64,000 nt of DNA from Bog-473 sp963791455 (GTDB lineage: Bacteria; Actinomycetota; Acidimicrobiia; Acidimicrobiales; RAAP-2): positions 62,001-126,000 of the forward strand of contig CAWBSM010000004.1 in NCBI GenBank assembly GCA_963791455.1, given 5' to 3'. The translations under genes were made by a program, and so were the position numbers. The notes below the pieces were generated by a model, which was given only the letters and a program-made list of their open reading frames with translations, was not told the DNA's origin and did no database searches. Of this stretch, positions 32,445-41,135 are shown piece by piece; position 1 is the first letter of the stretch, and each line of letters starts with the position of its first letter.

Positions 32445-33501
32445 GGCGCGCCAGCACCTCGTCGACGACATCTGACGTCGAGGCTTCACCGCCGAGGTCG
32501 AACGTGCGGATCCCGTCGGCCGCCGCGCCGAGGGTTGCTCGGCGGATGGCGGCGGCCCGCTCGCCCATCACGACGTCGCCACGGGCGGCGTAGTCGAGGA
32601 CGGCGGCGCAGGCCAACAGCATCGCCATCGGGTTGGCGACGTTCTTCCCCATCAGCGAGGGCGCGGTCCCGTGGGGGGCTTCCGCCATCGCAACCACAGG
32701 CTGCAGGTCCTCGCCGAGAGCGAGCAGGACGGATTCCGCGCCGGCGATGGAGCCGAAGAGGGCCAAGACGAGGTCCGAGAGGCAGTCGCCGTCGCGGTTC
32801 AGAGCCGGGATCACGAGCGCGCTGGCGCTGGACTCGGTCAGCAGGCCCGCGTAGGCGGCGTCGATCAGCGTGGGTCGGTAGGGGACGCCCGGATAGCGGG
32901 CCGCCGCCGCGTCCATCTCTTCTTTCAGCATCGCCTCGTAGACAGTCGACACGGTCCACTTCGGTCCGCCGTACACGCACGCCTCCAACGTCACGGCGGC
33001 GCGGAAGGAGAACTCCGCGACCGACCGGCAGACCGAGCGTTCGATGCGCTCGGTCCGCCAGGCCTGCTCCCCCGGGGCGCCGGGGTGGCCCGTACGCCCC
33101 TCTCGTGCCCCGTACGCGTCGCCGACGGCCATCCGCACCACCACGATGGGATGGACGACCGGCGCCAGCGGCGCGACGCCCGGGATGCGCCGCCCCGTAC
33201 GAACGATGACCGACCCGCCGACGCCCTCGCGCAGGATGCGGTTGGGGCTCCCGACGTCGCCGGTCTGTTCTGGGGTGATCGTGGCCGCCTTGAGCCCCAG
33301 CCCCGTCTCGCGCATCGCGGCCGCGGCCTCCCGGACCACCGCGTTGGCCGTGGCGCGGCGGTTGTCGAGCGACAGGTCGAAACGCACCAGCTCGAGCTCG
33401 CACCCGAGCACCCCGGGATCGAGGACCCGGAGCGCCTCGTCCAGCAGTTCCTGGCCGGTCTCGTCGCCGTCGCAGACGACGATCCGCGGGATGGGGGGCA
33501 T
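32425..33501 (-). CDS. Isocitrate/isopropylmalate dehydrogenase family protein
   Basis: 358 residues. G-D-E-T-G at the start replaces the usual G-D-G-I-G, and the C-terminal half has A-E-A-P-H-G-T-A-P and G-K-N-V-A-N-P near 272-290, the NAD-binding hallmark of the family. The D-x-x-x-D metal site region is P-A-L-N-R-D-G-D-C-L-S-D near 233-244. Substrate could be isocitrate, isopropylmalate, homoisocitrate or tartrate. ATG 33501 begins 7 nt after the end of the methyltransferase upstream on the same strand. The sequence is atypical near the substrate loop. Confidence 0.8.
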   Translation of the reverse strand: MPPIPRIVVCDGDETGQELLDEALRVLDPGVLGCELELVRFDLSLDNRRATANAVVREAAAAMRETGLGLKAATITPEQTGDVGSPNRILREGVGGSVIVRTGRRIPGVAPLAPVVHPIVVVRMAVGDAYGAREGRTGHPGAPGEQAWRTERIERSVCRSVAEFSFRAAVTLEACVYGGPKWTVSTVYEAMLKEEMDAAAARYPGVPYRPTLIDAAYAGLLTESSASALVIPALNRDGDCLSDLVLALFGSIAGAESVLLALGEDLQPVVAMAEAPHGTAPSLMGKNVANPMAMLLACAAVLDYAARGDVVMGERAAAIRRATLGAAADGIRTFDLGGEASTSDVVDEVLARLSSASR

Positions 33502-33508
33502 GTCTCAG

Positions 33509-34855
33509 TCAACCCCAGGCGTCGCGCGTGGGCGGCATGCCACTCGACCCGTCCGATCGGGGTGCGACGCCGAGCACCTGGTGCACCGAGATCCTGCCGT
33601 CCTCGAATCCGTTGGCGGAAGCCGCCATGTAGAGTCGCCAGACTCGGGCCCTTCGCACCCCGACCTCGGCCACCGCGGCGTCCCACTGCCGCTCGAGGTT
33701 GCGCACCCAGGCATGGAGCGTCTGGCCGTAGTGCTCGCGCAGCGACTCGACGTCGCGCACCTCGAAGCCGGCCTCCTCCATCGCCAGCACCACGCGCCCG
33801 ACGTCGATGAGTTCGCCGTCGGGAAAGACGTAACGCCCGATGAACGAGCGTGAGCCGATGCGCGATCCGCCCACGCTCGAGATGGCGTGATTGAGGAGGC
33901 GCCCCTGCGGCGCCAGCAGGCTTCGCATGGTGCCGAAGTACTCCGCACTGCGCGAGGAGCCGACGTGCTCGAACATCCCGACCGACGCGATGCCGTCATA
34001 GGGCCCGTCACGGACGTCCCGGTAATCCTGTACGCGGATCTCGACCCTGTCCTCCAGCCCGGCTGCAGCGACTCGCGCCCGCGCCGATTTCGCCTGCGCG
34101 GGGCTGAGCGTCACCCCGACCACGCCGACGCCGTAGCGGCGCGCCGCATGGAGTGCGAAGCTCCCCCAGCCGCACCCGACGTCGAGGATCCTCGCCGCGG
34201 GCTGACCCGGCAGCCCGAGCTTGCGGCAGATGAGCTCATGCTTGGACTCTTGTGCGGACTCGAGCGTGTTGGCCCCGGGAGAGAAACGGGCACAGGAGTA
34301 GGTCATGGTCGGACCCACGACGAGGGCATAGAAGTCGTTGCTCACGTCGTAGTGATGGCGCACCGCCTGGCTGTCTCGGTTCCTCGAATGGAGCTTCCCG
34401 CGTGGGTCCGCCTCCTCGGGCGGCGGCGGCAGCGGGCCGCCCCAGGCGCCGAGCCGGCGGGCGGCGCGCAGGGCGCGCAACGTCACGATGGTACGAGCAC
34501 GACCGTGTCCCGGCGCCCCCGACTGCAGCAGCCGCAAGGTCTCGAATATGTCACCCTCGAAGCCGAGGTCCCCAGCGACGAAGGCTCGGGCCAGCCCCAG
34601 CTCTCCCGGTGACCACAGCAGCCGGCGCACGGCGTCGGGAGACCGCACCCCCATCACGGGACCGTCGGCCGGGCCGAGGGAGGTGCCGTCCCAGAACCCG
34701 ACGCGAACCGGCGGAGGGCCGCCGAAGTAGTCGTTGAGCAGTGCGGCCACTGCGGCGGCGACACCGCCGTTGTCCCGATTGACGCCGGCTCCATTCCGCT
34801 GACGTCCGGTCTCCACCCGTGAGCGCGGGGAAGTGGGCATGAGGTCGGATCGCAT
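33509..34855 (-). CDS. Cyclopropane-fatty-acid synthase-like methyltransferase
   Basis: 448 residues. An N-terminal non-catalytic domain (about 30-130) precedes a SAM methyltransferase domain with H-Y-D-V-S-N-D-F-Y near 166-174, motif I I-L-D-V-G-C-G-W-G-S near 222-231, and E-H-V-G-S near 298. These are the marks of the CfaS/mycolic-acid-cyclopropane synthase family, which methylates unsaturated lipids. AGGAGG lies 5 nt before ATG 34855. The dehydrogenase gene follows after 7 nt. The exact product (cyclopropane, methyl branch) is not readable. Confidence 0.87.
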   Translation of the reverse strand: MRSDLMPTSPRSRVETGRQRNGAGVNRDNGGVAAAVAALLNDYFGGPPPVRVGFWDGTSLGPADGPVMGVRSPDAVRRLLWSPGELGLARAFVAGDLGFEGDIFETLRLLQSGAPGHGRARTIVTLRALRAARRLGAWGGPLPPPPEEADPRGKLHSRNRDSQAVRHHYDVSNDFYALVVGPTMTYSCARFSPGANTLESAQESKHELICRKLGLPGQPAARILDVGCGWGSFALHAARRYGVGVVGVTLSPAQAKSARARVAAAGLEDRVEIRVQDYRDVRDGPYDGIASVGMFEHVGSSRSAEYFGTMRSLLAPQGRLLNHAISSVGGSRIGSRSFIGRYVFPDGELIDVGRVVLAMEEAGFEVRDVESLREHYGQTLHAWVRNLERQWDAAVAEVGVRRARVWRLYMAASANGFEDGRISVHQVLGVAPRSDGSSGMPPTRDAWG

Positions 34856-35020
34856 CGTTGCCTCCTGGGTGCCTCCTCGGGAGCATTGCGATTTTACGGA
34901 CTGTCCTCACGAAGCGCTCGTGTGCGGGCCTGCCCGGCCCCGACTGCGTTGCTGCGCCACGCCGGGGACCTGCGGTTAGAGATGCCCCCGCCGTGGGCAC
35001 AATTGGACGAGGAGGTTCCA

Positions 35021-35689
35021 ATGACGGACGGGCAGGCCGCCGAGACGCCTCCGGGCACGCCGGGCCGTCGCGCCCTGGGCGCGATGGAGACCGCAGTCCG
35101 CCGCGCCCGGGAGGCCCAGGGAGGCCTGCCACCCCCACGTCCGCTCCCGCCCCCAGCCCCGCCCCCGCCGACCCGAAGTCCCGAACGTTGGCTGTTCGCT
35201 GGGGTCGCCGCCGCCGCGGTCCTCGTGGTAGCCGCCGCCATCGCGCTCGCGGTGTCCCTGAGCGGGAACCCCCGACCGGGCCCACCGGGCGCCACGACGG
35301 CGGCGGCCCCGCACACCCCTTCGGTGCCGCGGTCGAGCGCCAGGGGGACGAAGGGCGGCCACTCCGCGAGCGGCACCTCCGCCCGCACCACCACGACGAC
35401 GGCCCCGTCGACCCCGACGCCAACCGGGCCGGTTGGCGCGCCGGTGATCAGCTCGCTGTCCCCCTCCAACGGAAGCGCCGGGGAGGGCGTTCAGATCACC
35501 GGCGCCAACTTCCTCAGCTCCGACGGCCAGATCGTGGCCACGTTCAACGGCCAGGTAGCACCGACGAGCTGTACGGCGGAGAACACCTGCACCGTCACTG
35601 TCCCGCCCCCCTCGGGCTCATCCCCGGCGCGGGTGTCGATCACCACCGCCAGCGGCACCTCCAACGCCGTCACGTTCACCTACGGCTAA
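35021..35689 (+). CDS. Membrane-anchored IPT/TIG-domain protein
   Basis: 222 residues from ATG 35021, which follows GGAGG. A Pro/Ala-rich cytoplasmic head is followed by a membrane helix (about 56-79), then a Thr/Pro/Ser linker, and a C-terminal IPT/TIG immunoglobulin-like domain starting P-V-I-S-S-L-S-P-S-N-G-S-A-G near 144-157 and ending N-A-V-T-F-T-Y-G. A Cys pair (about 191, 196) may form a disulfide. It is probably exposed on the cell surface. The end overlaps the convergent MFS gene by 4 nt. Confidence 0.75.
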   Translation: MTDGQAAETPPGTPGRRALGAMETAVRRAREAQGGLPPPRPLPPPAPPPPTRSPERWLFAGVAAAAVLVVAAAIALAVSLSGNPRPGPPGATTAAAPHTPSVPRSSARGTKGGHSASGTSARTTTTTAPSTPTPTGPVGAPVISSLSPSNGSAGEGVQITGANFLSSDGQIVATFNGQVAPTSCTAENTCTVTVPPPSGSSPARVSITTASGTSNAVTFTYG

Positions 35690-36981
35690 CCGTCGGTTGG
35701 CCACAGGGACTCCGGCTCCCGGCCCATCGTCTCGGGCACGAGCCAGAAGAGGCCGGCCCCGGCCGCAGCCGGGAGGAAGACAAGGTACGCCGCGGACGCG
35801 AACCGGTTGCCCACATCGGCGACCGCGCCGAAGGCGATCAGACCGCCCACCGCCCCGAGGACGCCCGCGACCACGCACCAGCCGGTGGCCGACGCTCGCA
35901 CCGACGTCGGGAAGAGCTCCGCCAGCAGGGCGCCGGCGGCCGGAGCGAGCAGCGAACCGCCGCAGACCCCGAGGACGTACCCGACGAGGAGCGCCGGCCG
36001 CGAGCCCGAATAGGCCAACGTGCCGCCCAACGCCAGGGTCACCACGGCGACCGAGCACGTGGGCCGCCGGCCGACGTGGTCCGCCAGCCAGCGCCCCGCC
36101 AGGAGGGCGGGCAGGCCCACCACGCCGGCGGCGGTCACCATGACGGCGGTCACCCATCCCGCCTGGTGCACGACATCTTGTGCGTAGAGGAACACGAAAC
36201 TGTTCGCCGGGCCTGTGATGACCGAGACGGCGAACGTAAAAAGGACCACGACAACCAGCCGCTTGCGGAAACGGGGACCGATGGCGCCGAGGATGGGGGT
36301 CGGGTGGTGCGCCTGGGCTTGCGCCACCATGAACCGGTTCGGTTCCTCCACCCAACGCCGCAGCGCGAAGACAACGGCCAGTGGGATGACGGCCAGCGCG
36401 AAGATGCCCCTGAAACCCAGTAGGCCCGAGGCGAGGCTGTGCACGATCGCGGCCAGCCCCGCCCCCAGGGCATAGCCGGCCGCCACGAGCGCGATGGCTG
36501 CCGCGCGGTCGGATGAGCCGGTCTCCTCCGCTGCCATCACCTCGGCCAGGGCATTGGTCGCGCTGAGCAGGGGGCGGCCGACGGCGAAGATCGTCACGAA
36601 CCACCAGTAGGCGGGACTCGCGGCGGCGACGACCGTGAACGCCAAACCGGTGATCGTCACGGTCAAGATGACGCGCCGGCGGCCCAGGCGATCGGCGATG
36701 CCGACAAGGGGCAGGCTCAGCAGCGAGGCGAGGCGGATGATCGCGAGGCCGACGCCGAGACTCGTCCCCGACAAACCCACCTTGTCGGCGATCGAGCCCC
36801 CCGAAGCGACGTGTCCCAGCTGCGTGGACACGTCGCCGAGCGCGGCGACAGCGCCGAATTGCCCGAACCCCGCCGCGAGCGCCGTGATGGCGATGGCAAC
36901 CACGGCCCGATCGCTCCAGCGGTGGAGCCGCAGTCGGCGCACCGCATCGGGGACCGACTCGTCCGGGATCAGCGATGACAT
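35686..36981 (-). CDS. MFS transporter
   Basis: 431 residues with 12 predicted membrane spans. Loop 2-3 motif G-I-A-D-R-L-G-R-R-R-V near 95-105 and the loop 8-9 counterpart W-L-A-D-H-V-G-R-R-P are present, and E-L-F-P-T-S-V-R-A near 350-358 resembles the sugar/metabolite:H+ symporter branch. Cargo unknown. It lies 30 nt downstream of the phosphoribosyltransferase-hydrolase gene on the same strand and may be cotranscribed. Confidence 0.85.
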   Translation of the reverse strand: MSSLIPDESVPDAVRRLRLHRWSDRAVVAIAITALAAGFGQFGAVAALGDVSTQLGHVASGGSIADKVGLSGTSLGVGLAIIRLASLLSLPLVGIADRLGRRRVILTVTITGLAFTVVAAASPAYWWFVTIFAVGRPLLSATNALAEVMAAEETGSSDRAAAIALVAAGYALGAGLAAIVHSLASGLLGFRGIFALAVIPLAVVFALRRWVEEPNRFMVAQAQAHHPTPILGAIGPRFRKRLVVVVLFTFAVSVITGPANSFVFLYAQDVVHQAGWVTAVMVTAAGVVGLPALLAGRWLADHVGRRPTCSVAVVTLALGGTLAYSGSRPALLVGYVLGVCGGSLLAPAAGALLAELFPTSVRASATGWCVVAGVLGAVGGLIAFGAVADVGNRFASAAYLVFLPAAAGAGLFWLVPETMGREPESLWPTDG

Positions 36982-37011
36982 CGCCCTCAGGTCTAGCGGA
37001 GGCGGGACGTC

Positions 37012-38334
37012 TTACGTCGATGCCAACTTGGCGACGAACCAGTCGCGAGCCAGGCGGGCCACCAGTTCCAGGGCGCCGGGTTCCTCGAACAGGTGCGTGG
37101 CCCCCGGGACCAGGGCGAGTCGACTCTCACAGCGCAGGTCGGACAAGGCCCGCCGGTTCAACTCCACCACGGTCTCGTCGCAACTTCCGACGATGAGCAA
37201 CGTCGGGGCGGTGACAGCGCCCAACAGCGGCGCCGCGAGATCCGGGCGGCCCCCTCGCGACACCACGGCCGAGATGCCGCTTTCGGGCTGGGCTGCGGCC
37301 CACAGTGCCGCCGCCGCCCCCGTGCTCGCGCCGCACAAGCCGATCCTCAGGGAGGCCACGTCGGGCTGAGTTCGCACCCACCGCGTCGCGTGAACCAGGC
37401 GGTCGGCCAGCAGTCGGATGTCGAAGACGGAGGCGTGGTCCGACTCCTCCTCGGGACTGAGGAGGTCGACGAGCAGCGTCGCCAGGCCGTCATGGTTGAG
37501 GACGCGAGCCATGTTCCGGTTCCGCGGGCTGTGGCGGCTACTGCCGCTGCCGTGGGCAAAGACGACCGTACCGAGGGGTGAAGGAGGCACGGTGAGGCGC
37601 CCGGACAGCTCGACCTGATCAGAGGACACCCGCACTTCCTCGTCCCGCGGCGCAGGGTCATCCCCCGGCGGAACCCCTCCCTCGGCGCGTCGTCGCCCGT
37701 TGGCGCTCCGGAGCAGCTCGACCACCTCGTCGTCCGAAGTCTGCGCGAAGTCGCGGTACCACTCGCCCACCGCGTAAAAGGGCTCGGGGACTTCGAGACA
37801 TCGCATCTCGTCGCAGACGTCGTGCAGCGCCGCCACCGCCTGTCGCGAGGCGACGGGCGCCGCAATGACGATGCGAGCGGCACCGAGCGCCCGCACGACG
37901 TGGCAGGCGGCTCGCATCGTCGAGCCCGTGGCGATCCCGTCGTCGACGATGACGGCGCACCGCCCCTCGAGGTCCACCTGACGACCCCCGCCCCGGTACT
38001 GTCGCGCCCGTCGGTCCAACTCGGCACGCTCGTGCGAGGCGACGGCATCGATGTCGAACGCACCCAGCGCAGAGGAGTGCAGGACATCTTGGTTCACCAC
38101 CAGCACTCCCCCTTCGCCGATCGCCCCCATGGCGAGCTCCGGCTGGAAGGGGACGCCGAGCTTCCGGACCACGATCACATCGAGCGGTGCATCGAGGCCC
38201 CGGGCCACCTCGAAGGCGACGGGTACGCCGCCGCGGGGCAGCCCGAGCACGACCGCATGTCCCTCACGGGCCTCGGCGCGCCGCACCACCTCGGCCAGGT
38301 GACGACCCGCCTCTCTGCGATCGCGGAATCTCAT
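37012..38334 (-). CDS. Phosphoribosyltransferase - alpha/beta hydrolase fusion
   Basis: 440 residues from ATG 38334, set by GGGAGGTGG. Residues 1-215 are a PRTase-like domain: L-P-R-G-G-V-P-V near 28-35, and the PRPP loop V-I-V-D-D-G-I-A-T-G-S-T near 124-135. Residues 230-440 are a dienelactone-hydrolase-type alpha/beta hydrolase: H-G-S-G-S-S near 259, nucleophile G-A-S-T-G near 326, and a late G-A-T-H. This fusion is seen in actinobacteria; its physiological reaction is not established. The gene is divergent from the acyltransferase across 146 nt. Confidence 0.85.
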   Translation of the reverse strand: MRFRDRREAGRHLAEVVRRAEAREGHAVVLGLPRGGVPVAFEVARGLDAPLDVIVVRKLGVPFQPELAMGAIGEGGVLVVNQDVLHSSALGAFDIDAVASHERAELDRRARQYRGGGRQVDLEGRCAVIVDDGIATGSTMRAACHVVRALGAARIVIAAPVASRQAVAALHDVCDEMRCLEVPEPFYAVGEWYRDFAQTSDDEVVELLRSANGRRRAEGGVPPGDDPAPRDEEVRVSSDQVELSGRLTVPPSPLGTVVFAHGSGSSRHSPRNRNMARVLNHDGLATLLVDLLSPEEESDHASVFDIRLLADRLVHATRWVRTQPDVASLRIGLCGASTGAAAALWAAAQPESGISAVVSRGGRPDLAAPLLGAVTAPTLLIVGSCDETVVELNRRALSDLRCESRLALVPGATHLFEEPGALELVARLARDWFVAKLAST

Positions 38335-38480
38335 GGCCACCTCCCCGGTGCCTCCAGCACTTCCTACACCCCTGATCGGCCCCGGTGCGCCAAGGACGAG
38401 CCGCGGGACATCTCGCCCGTGGGAGCTCTCCAGCCCGGTGCTACGTTTCCCCGCGGAGTTGGACTGGGGTTCATCGGCTG

Positions 38481-40658
38481 ATGGAGTCACAGGCTGAGGA
38501 TCCGACGCGCCGACCGCGCCGGTTTCGCCAGGACATCGAGGGCTTGCGAGCGGTCGCCATCCTCGCGGTCGTCCTCTACCATGCCCACGTCGGAGCGGTA
38601 CCCGGCGGGTACGTGGGCGTTGACGTCTTCTTCGTGATCTCGGGTTACCTGATCACCGACCACCTGTGGCGCGAGGTTCACGACACCAGCGCTCTGTCGT
38701 TCAAGGGGTTCTACGCGCGCCGCATCCGTCGCCTGCTCCCGGCATCGTTCCTCGTCCTCGCGGTCACGGCGGTCGCGTCGGCGGCCATCCTGCCTCCGCT
38801 TTCTGCGCGTGCCGTCCTCAAGGACGGCGTGGCTTGCGCCCTCTACGTCGGCAACTACCGCTTCGCCGTCCTCCAGACGAACTACCTCACGGCGTCGATC
38901 GCACCGTCACCCTTCCAGCAGTACTGGTCGCTCGGTGTCGAAGAGCAGTTCTACCTGATCTGGCCCGCCGTGCTGTTGCTCGCATCGCTGGCCTGGGCCC
39001 GACGTCGGCACGTCCAGCCGTCCCGCGTCTCCGCCGCGACCGTCCTGGCCGTGATCGCCGTCACCTCGTGCGCCTTCTCCATCTGGCTCACGCACGCGTC
39101 GGAGCCGTGGGCGTTCTTCTCCCTGTCGACGAGGGCGTGGGAGCTGGCGATCGGTGGGCTCGTCGCCCTCGGTGCCCCCGTCATCGGCCGACTGCGGGGA
39201 CGGCCGCTGCTGGGCTGGATCGGCCTGGGACTGGTCCTGTGGTCAGTCCTCACCTACACCGCCAGCACGCCCTTCCCGGGCACCGCCGCGCTCGTGCCCG
39301 TCCTGGGGGCAGCAGCCGTCGTGGCAGCCGGCACCGGCCCGGCACCTCGGCACGGCCCCGTGCAGGTCCTCCGGCGCTCACCGATGCTGGTCATCGGGCG
39401 CGTGTCGTATTCGTGGTACCTGTGGCACTGGCCCATGCTCATCCTCGTGCCCGTCGCCCTCGGGCACGCCTTGTCGCTCGCCCAGAACCTTGCCGTGGCG
39501 GCGCTGAGCTTCGTCGTGGCCGTGGCCACCTTCGTCCTGGTCGAGCGCCCGATCCGCACCTCGAGCTGGCTCACCACCCGGCCCCGCCGAAGTCTCAACC
39601 TGGGCGCCGCCCTCACGGTCGCTGCCGTCGGTGCCTGCGTCCTCTCCGTGCTGTCGCTGCCCAGCCTCACCGGGTCCGGTCGCGCCCCGGTGGCCGCGGC
39701 GGCGCTGCGCCAGTCGACCAAGGCACAAGGGGTGGACTCGGCGGCGCAGGCGAACCCCCTGCTCAGACAGCTCCATGTCCGAACGGCAGCCGTCAATCAA
39801 CAGGTCGCCCGTTCCATCGGGTCCCAAGACGTGCCCGCGAACCTCGAACCGAGCCTTCCCGACGCCGACGCGGACGAACCCCCCGTCTTCGTCGACGGCT
39901 GCCTCGACAGCTACACCGATACGTCTCTGCAGCCCTGCACCTTCGGCGACACCAGTTCGAACACCTCCGTGGTGCTCTTCGGCGACTCCCATGCGGCGAT
40001 GTGGTTCCCGGCCGTCGATCAGGCGGCCCAGCAGTTCGGCTGGAAGCTGATCACCTGGACCAAGGCGACCTGCCCCCCGTTCCCTCTCCCCATCTTCAGC
40101 CCGGTGCTGGGGCGCACCTTCACCGAGTGCGACGAATGGCGGGCCGCCGTCCTCAGCCAGATCGCCGCCATCCACCCCGCGCTCGTGATCCTGGGCGTCG
40201 CCCGCCACTACACCGACATCTACGATTTCACCCCCTACAGTCCCGTTTGGTTGTCCGGTCTCGGCCAGGAGGTCAGCGCCATCCGGCGCCTCGGCGCCCA
40301 GGTGATGGTCTTCGGCCCCATCCCGAAGCCGCCCTTCGACGTCCCGGGGTGCCTCTCGGCCCACCTGACCGACGCCACCGCCTGTACGGTGCCCCTCGCC
40401 GTCGGCCTCAACGCCAGTGGCGTGGCCGCCGAAAAGTCGGTCGTGACCCAGAACGGAGGCAGCTACGTCGACACGGAACCATGGTTCTGCACCACCTCAA
40501 CGTGTGCCGTCATGGTGGACAACCTGATCGTCTACCGGGACGACAACCACGTGACCCAGACCTACGCGTCGTTCCTCACGCCGGTTGTCGAGCCCGAGTT
40601 GAAGCTGGCGATGGCCGGCCCACCGGTCGTGACCGCGCCGGCCAAGGGCCACGAGTAG
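38481..40658 (+). CDS. OafA/YrhL-type acyltransferase with SGNH domain
   Basis: 725 residues. Residues 13-390 are an acyltransferase-3 domain: R-Q-D-I-E-G-L-R-A-V-A near 16-26, the F-F-V-I-S-G-Y-L-I near 55-63, Y-W-S-L-G-V-E-E-Q-F-Y near 149-159, with about ten spans. The extracytoplasmic C-terminus is an SGNH hydrolase-like domain with G-D-S-H-A-A-M-W near 505 and D-D-N-H near 688. Such proteins O-acetylate peptidoglycan, lipopolysaccharide or other surface glycans. ATG 38481 starts the recognisable sequence. Confidence 0.87.
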   Translation: MESQAEDPTRRPRRFRQDIEGLRAVAILAVVLYHAHVGAVPGGYVGVDVFFVISGYLITDHLWREVHDTSALSFKGFYARRIRRLLPASFLVLAVTAVASAAILPPLSARAVLKDGVACALYVGNYRFAVLQTNYLTASIAPSPFQQYWSLGVEEQFYLIWPAVLLLASLAWARRRHVQPSRVSAATVLAVIAVTSCAFSIWLTHASEPWAFFSLSTRAWELAIGGLVALGAPVIGRLRGRPLLGWIGLGLVLWSVLTYTASTPFPGTAALVPVLGAAAVVAAGTGPAPRHGPVQVLRRSPMLVIGRVSYSWYLWHWPMLILVPVALGHALSLAQNLAVAALSFVVAVATFVLVERPIRTSSWLTTRPRRSLNLGAALTVAAVGACVLSVLSLPSLTGSGRAPVAAAALRQSTKAQGVDSAAQANPLLRQLHVRTAAVNQQVARSIGSQDVPANLEPSLPDADADEPPVFVDGCLDSYTDTSLQPCTFGDTSSNTSVVLFGDSHAAMWFPAVDQAAQQFGWKLITWTKATCPPFPLPIFSPVLGRTFTECDEWRAAVLSQIAAIHPALVILGVARHYTDIYDFTPYSPVWLSGLGQEVSAIRRLGAQVMVFGPIPKPPFDVPGCLSAHLTDATACTVPLAVGLNASGVAAEKSVVTQNGGSYVDTEPWFCTTSTCAVMVDNLIVYRDDNHVTQTYASFLTPVVEPELKLAMAGPPVVTAPAKGHE

Positions 40659-40754
40659 AGCGGTCAGCGGTCGCACGCCGACGAAGCGCCCTCTGGTCAG
40701 CGCGAACATGGACCGCCGAGTGCCCGCCGCACCGGTACGAGACGAGAGGAGCCC

Positions 40755-41033
40755 GTGGGAGCCCCGGAACACCTCAACGGCCACCACCGGGACACGGTGG
40801 CACAGATCTTCCGGCACCCGAGCAGCCACAACATCGAGTGGCACCTGGTTGTCTCCCTGCTGAACGCCGTCGGCACCGTCCACGAGACCCACAAGGGAAA
40901 CATCGTGGTAACCGTGGCGGGCGAGACCGAGACATTCGAGCCGCGCCACAAGGACATCGACGCCGAACAGCTGGCCAACCTGCGGCGGCTCCTCCGGAGG
41001 ACGGGATACGACCCCGGGGAGTCGTCGGGGTAG
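40755..41033 (+). CDS. Small conserved-looking hypothetical protein
   Basis: 92 residues from GTG 40755 with GAGAGGAG upstream. Pattern: H-P-S-S-H-N-I-E-W near 21-29, then V-V-S-L-L, strand V-H-E-T-H-K-G-N-I-V-V-T-V, and E-P-R-H-K-D-I near 62-68. The beta-rich centre followed by a helix, with several His, faintly recalls HicA-like double-stranded RNA-binding folds, but no HicB-like partner is adjacent. Function unknown. Confidence 0.6.
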   Translation: MGAPEHLNGHHRDTVAQIFRHPSSHNIEWHLVVSLLNAVGTVHETHKGNIVVTVAGETETFEPRHKDIDAEQLANLRRLLRRTGYDPGESSG

Positions 41034-41117
41034 CGCTCGGTCTCCTTCGTCGCAAACCGCGAGACGGAGGACGACACGGTACGTGCACCACGGGTGCCGC
41101 TAGGAAAGACTCTGGCC

Positions 41118-41135
41118 ATGAGACCGCTGCCGTGA
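41118..41135 (+). CDS. Five-codon leader ORF before the ROK gene
   Basis: ATG 41118 encodes M-R-P-L-P and its TGA (41133-41135) overlaps GTG 41132 of the ROK gene. AAGACT lies 6 nt before the ATG. The block AAGACTCTGGCCATG differs from AAGAATCAGGCCATG before the LigD polymerase gene at only two of 15 positions. Re-initiation at the GTG is implied because it lacks a ribosome site. Confidence 0.4.
   Translation: MRPLP

Noticed and set aside
38666..41131. Extension of the ROK frame upstream through the acyltransferase gene
   Set aside because: The upstream part is an out-of-frame reading of the acyltransferase (Arg/Pro-rich); the ROK protein starts at GTG 41132.
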